In this document: one piece after another, positions 1 through 5,874 of the stretch
How the letters are laid out: every line of letters starts with the position of its first letter
How positions within the stretch are numbered: position 1 is the first letter of the stretch
DNA from: an uncultured Eubacteriales bacterium
GTDB taxonomy: Bacteria; Bacillota; Clostridia; Lachnospirales; Lachnospiraceae
Direction of reading: 5' to 3'
Length of the DNA: 7,894 nucleotides
Assembly (NCBI GenBank): GCA_900321915.1
Contig: ONXW01000073.1
Coordinates: forward strand, 1 to 7,894
Notes under the pieces: generated by a model
Database searches by the model: none
What the model saw: the letters and a program-made list of their open reading frames with translations, nothing else
Told to the model about the DNA's origin: nothing
Translations under genes and position numbers: made by a program

Positions 1-87
1 ATGGGAAATGTCATCCTCGGCTACGGCAGGCCGGAGGGGAAGAAGGAAGCAGCCCCGAGAAAGGCCGATTACGTGCGCAGGGTGTAA
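1..87 (+). CDS. C-terminal end of a nitroreductase-like protein (partial)
   Basis: The reading frame is open from base 1 and stops at TAA 85-87, giving 28 visible residues. An ATG sits at base 1, but a 28-residue protein starting exactly at the window edge is unlikely, so this is read as the tail of a longer gene. The visible part has a hydrophobic strand followed by GYG (residues 4-9, VILGYG), then a Pro/Lys-rich stretch and a closing Arg-Arg-Val. That pattern resembles the last strand and tail of nitroreductase-family flavoproteins, where an 'xxxGYP' strand precedes a basic, proline-rich end. This is a pattern judgement on a very short piece and another family is possible. A terminator lies 45 bases downstream. 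Confidence 0.45.
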   Translation: MGNVILGYGRPEGKKEAAPRKADYVRRV

Positions 88-132
88 TCCGGAAGATTAA
101 CCCGTCATGGGAATACAGCTGAGTATAAAAAT

Positions 133-160
133 AGATCCGTGCATTTTTTCGCACGGATCT
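133..160. terminator. Bidirectional intrinsic terminator
   Basis: A perfect 10-bp stem (AGATCCGTGC at 133-142 with GCACGGATCT at 151-160) closes an 8-base loop. It is followed by TTTTCT on the plus strand and preceded by an A-rich run (ATAAAAAT, 125-132), which is a U-tract when read on the minus strand. It lies between two convergent genes, the partial gene ending at 87 and the minus-strand gene ending at 185, and probably ends transcription from both sides. Confidence 0.9.
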
Positions 161-184
161 TTTTCTGTAAAAGTGTATGTCCTC

Positions 185-1024
185 TCAGGACGCTTTTTTC
201 ATGACTTTTTCGTGAAGCGCTTCCAGGATTTCTTCCTCGATATCCATGCCGAAGCCGTCGACGCGGGCGGTGTGCTCATGGCTGATGCCGTCCACGGAAC
301 CCTGTTCCACGGTTCTTAAGAGGAATGTTTCCGCCTCCCTGAAGGAAGGAAGAAGCGAAAGGCCTGTCAGCTCGGAGAGCGCCGCGATGATGCCATAGGC
401 GCCCCAGTTGGATACGGTCGCGATGACCAGGAGGTCTGCCTTTACCTCAGAGGGGGTGAGGGAAAGCTGGTTTCTCACCACATCGGCAACCTTGCCCATC
501 CCGATCTCGTTGCCGCCGTCGCCGACGCCGATCATCGGGATGCGGCCGCGGCCTTTCAGGAAGAGCGCATCGCAGGGAGCGGTCTGTCCGCTGATATCCA
601 CACCGCGCATGTTGGCATAGACGCCTTTGCTGTCCCGGCCGCAGCGCTCTACAGAGATCATGCCGACAGGATTAAGCTCCTGCAGCAGCTTTTCCGCGGC
701 GTCATCATCCGCATCCACATCCATGTAGACGGTCTCAATGCCTTCCGCCTCAAAGTAGCCGTCACAGTAGCGGTCAGTTACAATCACCGGGCGAAAGCCC
801 AGCTTTTTCAGCGCTTTGGCGAGGGTTACCGTTCCGAGCGGCCCGTCGGTCTCGGCATATCCTGCGACATAGAATCCCGTGGTCAGGAGAACGGTGCCTC
901 TCTTCCAGCTGAGGATTTCTCCCGCGGCAATCCGGCAGTAGCTCTCCGGCAGATATTTCTGCAGGGTGGTCATGCCTCTCCGGGAATGCCGGAGAATGAT
1001 TCCTTCAATGGATTCCTGTCTCAT
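185..1024 (-). CDS. DUF4392 / D-glutamate cyclase-like protein
   Basis: This predicted 279-residue soluble protein belongs to the DUF4392 (D-glutamate cyclase-like C-terminal) family. The characterised vertebrate member, DGLUCY, interconverts D-glutamate and 5-oxo-D-proline, so a D-glutamate/oxoproline role is inferred here. Visible landmarks are TTGF (48-51), ETDGP (58-62), ERCGRD (126-131), MRGVDIS (139-145) and the signature loop GVGDGGNEIGMG (166-177), followed by a Ser/Gly-rich SNWGAYG (205-211). The protein is only the DUF4392 part and lacks the N-terminal domain found in larger relatives. The start at 1024 is preferred over an in-frame ATG at 1045. GGAGGG lies at a proper distance before 1024, while the ATG at 1045 has only a weak AGAGAG and would leave a leader of only a few bases after the predicted promoter. 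It is divergent from a LysR regulator, which likely controls it. No signal peptide is seen. Confidence 0.85.
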   Translation of the reverse strand: MRQESIEGIILRHSRRGMTTLQKYLPESYCRIAAGEILSWKRGTVLLTTGFYVAGYAETDGPLGTVTLAKALKKLGFRPVIVTDRYCDGYFEAEGIETVYMDVDADDDAAEKLLQELNPVGMISVERCGRDSKGVYANMRGVDISGQTAPCDALFLKGRGRIPMIGVGDGGNEIGMGKVADVVRNQLSLTPSEVKADLLVIATVSNWGAYGIIAALSELTGLSLLPSFREAETFLLRTVEQGSVDGISHEHTARVDGFGMDIEEEILEALHEKVMKKAS

Positions 1025-1057
1025 GGTTCTGCCCTCCGTTTTCATCTCTCTGGAAAC

Positions 1058-1086
1058 AGTGTAACCCTCTGATATACAGATTGCAA
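1058..1086 (-). promoter_or_regulatory. Predicted sigma-A promoter of the DUF4392 gene
   Basis: Read on the minus strand, TTGCAA (1086-1081) is followed after exactly 17 bases by TACACT (1063-1058). The start point would be near 1051, leaving a leader of about 27 bases that contains the GGAGGG ribosome binding site. The TTGCAA hexamer is its own reverse complement and is also the -35 element of the divergent LysR promoter. Confidence 0.6.
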
Positions 1087-1090
1087 ACTG
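1077..1090. promoter_or_regulatory. Candidate LysR operator over the shared -35
   Basis: The 14 bases read CAG-A-TTGCAA-A-CTG, a near-perfect dyad with only the A/A pair mismatched. LysR-type regulators usually bind short dyads near the divergent promoter they control. This one is centred on the -35 hexamer used by both directions, so a bound regulator could affect both genes. Assignment to this regulator is inference. Confidence 0.4.
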
Positions 1091-1109
1091 ATTTAAACCG
1101 GTATATAAT
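1081..1109 (+). promoter_or_regulatory. Predicted sigma-A promoter of the LysR gene
   Basis: TTGCAA (1081-1086) and a consensus TATAAT (1104-1109) are separated by 17 bases. The predicted start point is near 1116, inside the palindrome at 1110-1125, and gives a leader of about 60 bases. The -35 hexamer is shared with the opposite promoter. This is the stronger of the two because its -10 is a perfect match. Confidence 0.75.
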
Positions 1110-1125
1110 ACAGTAAAAATACTGT
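1110..1125. promoter_or_regulatory. Palindrome over the LysR start point
   Basis: A perfect inverted repeat, ACAGTA-AAAA-TACTGT, begins immediately after the -10 box of the LysR promoter and covers the predicted transcription start. A protein bound here would block initiation, which fits autorepression by the LysR product or control by another repressor. It is too short and AT-rich to be a convincing terminator. Confidence 0.5.
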
Positions 1126-1176
1126 GATGATTTGCGGACAGACAGCAAGGACAGGAGAAAGGAAGGGAAGACAGCC

Positions 1177-2097
1177 ATGAATCTGCTGCCGATGACCTAT
1201 TTCATAGAAGTGGCGAAACAGAAGGGGATTTCCCGCGCGGCGGAATCGCTCAGGATTACCCAGCAGACCCTCAGCAGCCATATCGCGGCACTGGAGCGGG
1301 AACTGGACTGCAGCCTGTTCATCCGCAGGCCCAGGTTCCGGCTGACGGCCGAGGGGGAGCTGTTCCTGGAATACTGCCAGAAATTTGTGGGGCTGGACCG
1401 GAGCATGCGCCGGGAGTTCCGGGAAATGTCGGGGGAGATAGCGGGAAATGTGCGCGTCGGCATTTCCCAGACCAGGAGCCTTATCCTGATGCCGAAGCTG
1501 ATCACCGGGTTTCAGGCTGCGTACCCGAAGGTGAGGATCTATCTGTCTGAGCTTACCAATGATGAGCTTCTCCTGAGAATTTCAAATGACGAGCTGGATA
1601 TGATTATCGGCGATGTGTCGGAGGAGCGGCCGGACCTGCGGGTGGAGGAGATGTACCGGGAGAGAATGGCGGTGATCATTCCCCAAAAACCTGAGTATGA
1701 GGAGCTTGCGGAAATTCTCCGGGAAACGGGGGACCTGAAGCATCTCGCTTCCCGGCCGATGATCACGAACACCAGGAATGATATCGTCGGGCGCTATATC
1801 AACCGGGTGCTCCTGCAGAACCACATCCCGCCGAACATCGCGGCCATGTCTGATATCGCGGGAACCTGCCTCGGGCTCTGCGCGGAGGGGGTCGGCGTCT
1901 ATATCTGTCCGGACCTGTATGTTCGCTATTACAGAGAGCTGGCGGACCGCTGCACCATCGTGCCGCTGCCCTACAGCTACGCCATCCACATCGCGATGCC
2001 GGGAGGGGAGAAGAGTTCCCTCGCCGCCAGGCGGTTTGCTGAATACTGCAAAAAATACGGACAGGACCTCACGGAGGAGACCCTGTCCGGGAAATAG
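1177..2097 (+). CDS. LysR-family transcriptional regulator
   Basis: This 306-residue cytoplasmic DNA-binding regulator has the usual LysR length. An N-terminal winged helix-turn-helix spans about residues 3-62. Its recognition region (GISRAAESLRITQQTLSSHI, 17-36) matches the LysR pattern of an Ala-Ala turn and a Gln-rich/Ser recognition helix, followed by the wing LFIRRPRFRLTAEGELFL. A linker helix (about 65-88) leads into a periplasmic-binding-protein-like effector domain (about 90-295) with a typical start (NVRVGIS) and a 'DMIIGD' strand at 141-146. The ATG at 1177 is chosen because AGGAAGGGAAG precedes it and the family's conserved start follows directly. The in-frame TTG at 1132 would add a 15-residue polar extension not typical of LysR proteins. 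It is divergent from the DUF4392 gene, its most likely target. The effector is unknown. The stop is 11 bases from the stop of the convergent channel gene. Confidence 0.9.
   Translation: MNLLPMTYFIEVAKQKGISRAAESLRITQQTLSSHIAALERELDCSLFIRRPRFRLTAEGELFLEYCQKFVGLDRSMRREFREMSGEIAGNVRVGISQTRSLILMPKLITGFQAAYPKVRIYLSELTNDELLLRISNDELDMIIGDVSEERPDLRVEEMYRERMAVIIPQKPEYEELAEILRETGDLKHLASRPMITNTRNDIVGRYINRVLLQNHIPPNIAAMSDIAGTCLGLCAEGVGVYICPDLYVRYYRELADRCTIVPLPYSYAIHIAMPGGEKSSLAARRFAEYCKKYGQDLTEETLSGK
2050..2089 (-). terminator. Intrinsic terminator of the channel operon, inside the LysR gene
   Basis: On the minus strand an 8-bp stem (CGGACAGG at 2089-2082 with CCTGTCCG at 2065-2058) encloses a second small stem (CCTC/GAGG around CGT) and is followed by TATTTTTT (2057-2050). 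It begins about 20 bases past the stop of the minus-strand channel gene but lies wholly in the last codons of the convergent LysR gene. In the plus direction no T-run follows, so it should act only on leftward transcription. Confidence 0.75.
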
Positions 2098-2108
2098 GCG
2101 TTATTCTG

Positions 2109-3506
2109 TTATCTGACCTTTTTGTAAATGACAATTTCGATCATTCCGTTTTTGGCGGTTACCTGGATGTCGTCGGAGAGAGCGGTGAGAATGGATTTGC
2201 CGATGTCTTTCTGGGAGACGTCTCCCTGGGCCACATCCGCCTTATACTTGGACAGGGACCACTTGTTATTCTCGATCCCCCCGGACTTGTAGCTCCCTAT
2301 CAGGTTCCGGATGATATCAGGAATGCCGACCCAGGGCGTATCCATGGTGGAGAGGGCATACAGGGATTTCTTGTCCTCGTAATTTACATCGGAGAGAATC
2401 CGCAGGTGCATCTCACATGTATTCCGGTTCATCAGGATATTGAAATAAGACTCTTTCTTTGTATACTGGCCCATCACATTGAACAGCTCTTCGGCGAGAA
2501 GGGTCAGCTGCTGTTCGTCGCGGTCCTTGATATTGTAAGCGTCGCAGAAGGACTGTACGGATTTCCGGACCTCGACCACATTGTCGCTGTAAATATTCTT
2601 GGTTGAAAGTGTGCGGACGTCTTTATTCTCAACATATTCCCGGTTGACGACATTGACATAGTTGTAAGGAATTTCGACGCCGTATATGTTGAAGTTGTTC
2701 TTTACCCGGAGCATGATGTCGGAGCAGGCCATAAAGTTTTCGTCCGAATTCCTGGCCCAGACGGTTGTGCGCAGCTTGACGCAGCTGTCGGCGAATTCCG
2801 TGATATAGACTGCGGCGCGCCGGCCTTCCGGGTTGTCTCCCGCATACTCCACCGTGTATTTGCAGGCGATGACGGCGTCGTGGATGATCTTCATCGCTGT
2901 AGGGATATCGCTGTCATAGCCGATGCAGAATTCCAGGTACGAGCCGGTGAGGCTGTTCTGGTAACTGTTGTTGTGCAGGATTTCCGAATTCATCACGCTG
3001 TTCGGTACGACCACATAGAGACCGTCAAAACAGTGGATTACGGTATGGCGGATGGTCATGTCCCTGACCGTGCCGGTGATGCCGGCATTCTGCAGGACCA
3101 CCCGGTCTCCAAGCGCGAAGGGGCGGCATACGCTGAGCATAAAACCCGCGACGATATCGCCGATAACAGACTGGGCCGCAAAACCGATGATAGCGACAAA
3201 CAGTCCGGTACTGCCGAGGAGAACCCGCTCAAGACTGCCCGACACACCCACGAATTTTCCCAGGAGCATAAGGCCTGTTATTATAAAGGCACAGTTAATC
3301 AGGCTGTACATGAATTTCTGGTGTACAGCCTTCATCCGGAGCACCCGGTAAAAAATGAAATGATTGATATGGATGGCTGTTATGGTGAAAGCCCCGGCCA
3401 GCAGGATGACAAGGACAGTGGAAAGCGCTGTCGCCACCGGCTCCGCGAAATGCAGGGAGCCCGTCATCCAGCTCTCAATTATCTGTAATAAACTAGCATG
3501 TTTCAT
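2109..3506 (-). CDS. MscS-type mechanosensitive channel with C-terminal ATPase-like domain
   Basis: This 465-residue inner-membrane protein has hydrophobic segments at about 25-50, 65-87 and 93-125. The last continues into the MscS pore and beta-domain signature: AAQSVIGDIVAGFMLS (110-125), RPFALGDRV (128-136), GTVRDMTIRHT (145-155) and VVVPNSVMNSEILHN (165-179). The soluble MscS region ends near the conserved IPYNYVNV (279-286). MscS channels open under membrane tension and release small solutes after osmotic downshock. Ordinary MscS is about 286 residues. Here about 155 more residues (308-460) follow and resemble an RsbW/anti-sigma-factor-kinase-type ATPase fold, with a helix containing LLAEELFNVM (336-345) in the position of the Glu/Asn N-box and a closing MIEIVIY strand. 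The glycine-rich ATP-lid motifs are not clear, so ATP binding is uncertain. The start has an AGGGA site upstream. The small gene at 3529-3819 ends 22 bases before it, and the two are probably cotranscribed. Confidence 0.85.
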   Translation of the reverse strand: MKHASLLQIIESWMTGSLHFAEPVATALSTVLVILLAGAFTITAIHINHFIFYRVLRMKAVHQKFMYSLINCAFIITGLMLLGKFVGVSGSLERVLLGSTGLFVAIIGFAAQSVIGDIVAGFMLSVCRPFALGDRVVLQNAGITGTVRDMTIRHTVIHCFDGLYVVVPNSVMNSEILHNNSYQNSLTGSYLEFCIGYDSDIPTAMKIIHDAVIACKYTVEYAGDNPEGRRAAVYITEFADSCVKLRTTVWARNSDENFMACSDIMLRVKNNFNIYGVEIPYNYVNVVNREYVENKDVRTLSTKNIYSDNVVEVRKSVQSFCDAYNIKDRDEQQLTLLAEELFNVMGQYTKKESYFNILMNRNTCEMHLRILSDVNYEDKKSLYALSTMDTPWVGIPDIIRNLIGSYKSGGIENNKWSLSKYKADVAQGDVSQKDIGKSILTALSDDIQVTAKNGMIEIVIYKKVR

Positions 3507-3528
3507 GGATTCATTTCCCTGTCACATA

Positions 3529-3819
3529 TTAATCCCAGAGAAGGACGAATCCGCTGTTGCCCGGGTCGGCGCTGACATAGAAGTATGCTTTGTTCTCTTC
3601 TGATTTCACGAAGATCTGCACATCGGAGGTGCCGGCTACTTCAGTCACGCGGGAGACAATCTCATCGACGGAGATCTCGCCGCCCATCAGGGACTGGACA
3701 TAGACGGAGGGAACCGCTTTCTTCTTCCGGGTTCTCTTCGGTGCTTCCGCTTTTGCTTCCGGCGCTTTCTCCAGCTTTACTTCGGGTTCCGCAATGGTTT
3801 CCTTTTTCTTTCTCGGCAT
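3529..3819 (-). CDS. Small basic protein, DUF6465-like
   Basis: This predicted 96-residue cytoplasmic protein has two parts. Residues 1-36 are Lys/Glu/Ala/Arg-rich and probably disordered, opening with PRKKK and ending with KRTRKKK. Residues 37-96 form a compact alpha/beta domain with SVYVQSLMGGEISVDEIVSRV and a later VQIFVKSEENKAYFYVSAD. The order 'VYVQ..G..IS.DEI......DVQIFVKPEE..AYY' is typical of small Lachnospiraceae proteins annotated DUF6465. The match is from memory of the pattern and the function is unknown. The basic tail could bind nucleic acid or another acidic partner, which is inference. AGAAGGGA sits before the ATG at a normal distance. It is the first gene of the leftward operon with the MscS-type channel 22 bases downstream. 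Confidence 0.75.
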   Translation of the reverse strand: MPRKKKETIAEPEVKLEKAPEAKAEAPKRTRKKKAVPSVYVQSLMGGEISVDEIVSRVTEVAGTSDVQIFVKSEENKAYFYVSADPGNSGFVLLWD

Positions 3820-3899
3820 AACTGCACATCCCTTCTGAAAATGATTATGTTTTTTTTATCAGAAACCCGGAAATACCATGTATTCCCTGTTTTGAAAAC

Positions 3900-3908
3900 A
3901 TTATACCA
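3900..3908 (-). promoter_or_regulatory. Extended -10 promoter of the channel operon
   Basis: On the minus strand the sequence TGG-TATAAT (3908-3900) is a perfect -10 hexamer with the TGN extension. No good -35 is seen 16-18 bases upstream (the sequence there is AT-only), which is common for extended -10 promoters. The start near 3893 gives a leader of about 73 bases before the ATG at 3819. Within the leader, a weak hairpin (GGAATAC with GTATTTCC) has no T-run after it on this strand. Confidence 0.65.
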
Positions 3909-3914
3909 CAATAT

Positions 3915-3943
3915 TTGTATAAATATATAAAAACACGTATAAT
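3915..3943 (+). promoter_or_regulatory. Predicted promoter of the ketopantoate-reductase gene
   Basis: TTGTAT (3915-3920) and TATAAT (3938-3943) are separated by 17 bases, giving a start near 3950 and a leader of about 36 bases with GGAGG at 3972-3976. The -35 lies in an AT palindrome, ATATTT-GTAT-AAATAT (3911-3926). The minus-strand -10 at 3900-3908 is only a few bases away, so the two divergent promoters overlap and polymerase binding at one should interfere with the other. Confidence 0.65.
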
Positions 3944-3985
3944 AAAATAATAACGGCATTTATCAGATGACGGAGGACAGTAATT

Positions 3986-4930
3986 ATGGATAAGGATCAT
4001 GTAAAGATTGCCGTGTTCGGTATCGGCGGCGTGGGAGGAGCGGTCGCCGCGATGGTGATGAAAACCTTCGGGGACCGGGTCAGCCTGATTGCCCGGGGAA
4101 AAAGGAAAGAGCACCTGGAGAAGAACGGGCTGACCATCCACGGCGATTTCACCGGGGATTTCACGGTCATGCCGGCGCGGGTGACGGATAATCCTGAGGA
4201 GCTTGGCGTGCAGGATATCGTGCTTGTGTGCGTGAAGCACGGGGCCCTGAAAAAGGCGGCGGAACAGATCCTGCCCATGGTGGGAGATAAGACGGCGGTC
4301 TTTCCGGTGATGAACGGCGTGACAGGGTACAGGGAGCTCCGGGAGATGCTTCCCCGCGGAATTGTCCTTCCCACGGTCATCTATATTGTTTCCATGGCGA
4401 TGGAGGATTACAGCATTGTCCAGAAAGGGAAGTTCTTCCAGGTGACCTCCGGCAGTTACCCCGGGGAAGAGGAGTACGGGGAGCTGGCGAGGGAAGCCTG
4501 CAGCCTTCTCGGGGAGACGGGTATTTCCTGGAGATTTTCCGGGACGGTCCTGACCGAGATCTGGAAAAAGTTCATCCTCAACTGCGCCTACAATGTGGTT
4601 ACCGCCCGGTGGGCCTGCAATGTGGGGGCCATCAAGGCCGACCCGCAGAAGCTGGAGGACTGCAGGAGCCTCATGACGGAGTGCGCCGAAGTCGGCCGAG
4701 CCCAGGGCGTGGAGATTCCGGAGACTGTGGTGGATGATATGATGAAGCGCATCCACAAATCCGGGGATACCGATACCAGCTCCCTGAGCCGCGATTTTGA
4801 GGTTAAAAAAGCCGGGGAAATGGAACTGTTCAGCGGTTCCGTCGTCCGCATGGCACAGGAGGCCGGGATCGACGTCCCGGTGACCCGCGCGTACTATGAG
4901 GGGCTCCTGGAGATCGCCGCGGGGTTCTGA
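3986..4930 (+). CDS. Ketopantoate reductase family protein (PanE/ApbA-like)
   Basis: This 314-residue cytoplasmic NADPH-dependent reductase is of the usual length for the family. Characterised members reduce 2-dehydropantoate to pantoate for coenzyme A synthesis. The N-terminal Rossmann fold shows VKIAVFGIGGVGGAVA (6-21) and the second beta strand ends in SLIARGKR, with basic residues suited to the NADPH phosphate. VLVCVKHGALKKA (79-91) holds the family's conserved Lys84. The helical C-terminal domain has IWKKFILNCAYN (192-203), where Lys195 aligns with the catalytic lysine of the E. coli enzyme and Asn199 is retained. EMELFSG (278-284) aligns with the substrate-binding Glu segment. The start is supported by GGAGG nine bases upstream. 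No panB, panC or panD lies nearby, and clostridia often carry several paralogues, so it may reduce another 2-oxoacid; the symbol is left empty. Confidence 0.88.
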   Translation: MDKDHVKIAVFGIGGVGGAVAAMVMKTFGDRVSLIARGKRKEHLEKNGLTIHGDFTGDFTVMPARVTDNPEELGVQDIVLVCVKHGALKKAAEQILPMVGDKTAVFPVMNGVTGYRELREMLPRGIVLPTVIYIVSMAMEDYSIVQKGKFFQVTSGSYPGEEEYGELAREACSLLGETGISWRFSGTVLTEIWKKFILNCAYNVVTARWACNVGAIKADPQKLEDCRSLMTECAEVGRAQGVEIPETVVDDMMKRIHKSGDTDTSSLSRDFEVKKAGEMELFSGSVVRMAQEAGIDVPVTRAYYEGLLEIAAGF

Positions 4931-4952
4931 TGAGTCATAAAGCAGTAAGAAA

Positions 4953-4983
4953 AGAAGGCCTGTTCGCGGTGAACAGGCCTTCT
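4953..4983 (-). terminator. Terminator hairpin between convergent genes
   Basis: A perfect 13-bp stem (4953-4965 with 4971-4983; arms AGAAGGCCTGTTC and its complement) closes a 5-base loop. Read on the minus strand it is followed by TTTCTTACTG, so it should end transcription of the secreted-protein gene whose stop is at 5042. In the plus direction only TCT is followed by GAAATTA, so termination of the reductase gene ending at 4930 would be weaker, although the stem itself is strong. Confidence 0.8.
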
Positions 4984-5041
4984 GAAATTACATTGGATCG
5001 TTAATCCCGAAAGCTCCGGAAAATGCGCCCGGAAGCCGGAA

Positions 5042-5827
5042 TCAGGAAACCTTGGAAAGGGTTACGGATTCGCCCTCGAGATCGATGGTGATCATTCCGT
5101 CCTGGCAGATGGCCGGGATGGTCTCGCCTTCTGCGGTGAGATAGAGGATGCCGTCCGCCACGCTCCAGGTGAGGGCTGCAGCTTCCCCGTCAGCGGTGAT
5201 GGTGCCGGTACCGCCGTCAAAGAGCTGGATAACCATGGTATTCTGTGCTTCTTCTACGGTTGCGCCAATCAGGGCCGCGTAAGAGACAACGGAGAGTCCC
5301 ATCACGTCATAAAGCTTATAGATACCGGTGACCAATCCGTCATTGACCGGCTCGACGGATGTTCCCTGCTGCTCCTGGAGATAGGAACCGGTATCGGCCC
5401 CTTCCTTTGAGAGCGTCATCTCCATGCCGTCGATATTGAGGGCAATGACGCCGTCGCTGTAGGTGCCGGAGAGTACTTCATCCTCGCCTTCCGCCCCTGC
5501 TGCCGGGAGAAGGGAAATGGCACCGCCCGCGACATTCCAGATGAGGGGGAGGGAATCCCCGTCTGAGCTGAGGACAGCGGTACCGTCGTCCAGAAGATCA
5601 ATTATAATGAGGTTCTTCAGCTCTTCCAGATCCCCGGAATCGGTAAAGGCGGCAAACTCTTCAAGATTGATGCCCATCATGGAGCTCAGCCGGTAGGTTC
5701 CGGTGTAGGCTGCGGCATCTTCGCCCTGCCACTCCCATCCGGCAGCGCCGTTTGTCCACTGCGCGGCAAAGGCAGGGGTCGCAAAGAGCAGGGTAAAAAC
5801 AAGTCCAAGTGCAAGTAAACGTTTCAT
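5042..5827 (-). CDS. Secreted protein with two copies of a beta-rich module
   Basis: This 261-residue exported protein of unknown function starts with a clear Sec signal peptide: KR, a hydrophobic core at 4-18 and a likely AFA|A cut near residue 21. There is no lipobox cysteine. After a Trp-rich stretch (QWTNGAAGWEWQG, 23-35) come two related modules, residues 43-141 and 168-259. Each begins G-x-Y-[RK]-L..MG, then a helix, then strands ending in 'DGT/GGT' and a Trp-containing strand (IWNVAGG; TWSVADG), and closes with I-x-L..G..[MV]-T-L-S-K. The pattern is an eight-strand-like barrel or lipocalin-like fold seen in many clostridial exported proteins; this fold guess is inference. Both modules are acidic. 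The AGGAGGTGA ribosome site (5845-5837) is a full match to the 16S tail, suggesting strong translation. It is divergent from the CapA-like gene, 104 bases away. Confidence 0.8.
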   Translation of the reverse strand: MKRLLALGLVFTLLFATPAFAAQWTNGAAGWEWQGEDAAAYTGTYRLSSMMGINLEEFAAFTDSGDLEELKNLIIIDLLDDGTAVLSSDGDSLPLIWNVAGGAISLLPAAGAEGEDEVLSGTYSDGVIALNIDGMEMTLSKEGADTGSYLQEQQGTSVEPVNDGLVTGIYKLYDVMGLSVVSYAALIGATVEEAQNTMVIQLFDGGTGTITADGEAAALTWSVADGILYLTAEGETIPAICQDGMITIDLEGESVTLSKVS

Positions 5828-5836
5828 AATGACGAA

Positions 5837-5845
5837 TCACCTCCT
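5837..5845 (-). promoter_or_regulatory. Full-consensus ribosome binding site
   Basis: Read on the minus strand this is AGGAGGTGA, complementary over nine bases to the 16S 3' end, and it lies nine bases before the ATG at 5827. It fixes the start and is the strongest site in the window, consistent with an abundant exported product. Confidence 0.85.
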
Positions 5846-5874
5846 GATAGGAATATGTTATACTGAATAAAGCA

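Noticed and set aside
1025..1045. Upstream ATG at 1045 as start of the DUF4392 gene
   Set aside because: It would lie only about six bases after the predicted transcription start and has a weak ribosome site, whereas the ATG at 1024 has GGAGGG.
1132..1176. TTG at 1132 as start of the LysR gene
   Set aside because: It adds a polar 15-residue extension; the ATG at 1177 has a purine-rich ribosome site and begins exactly where LysR proteins usually do.
2880..3488. Plus-strand open frame opposite the channel gene
   Set aside because: Antisense to conserved MscS motifs; its translation shows no membrane segments or domain, and it lacks a ribosome site.
3860..3900. Hairpin in the channel operon leader as an attenuator or riboswitch
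   Set aside because: The stem is short with a bulge and a 3-base loop, has no T-run on the transcribed strand, and matches no riboswitch consensus I recognise.
3845..4756. Long minus-strand open frame opposite the ketopantoate-reductase gene
   Set aside because: His/Arg/Pro-rich shadow translation with no recognisable domain; the opposite strand carries a clear reductase with a good start, and this frame runs through the promoter region.
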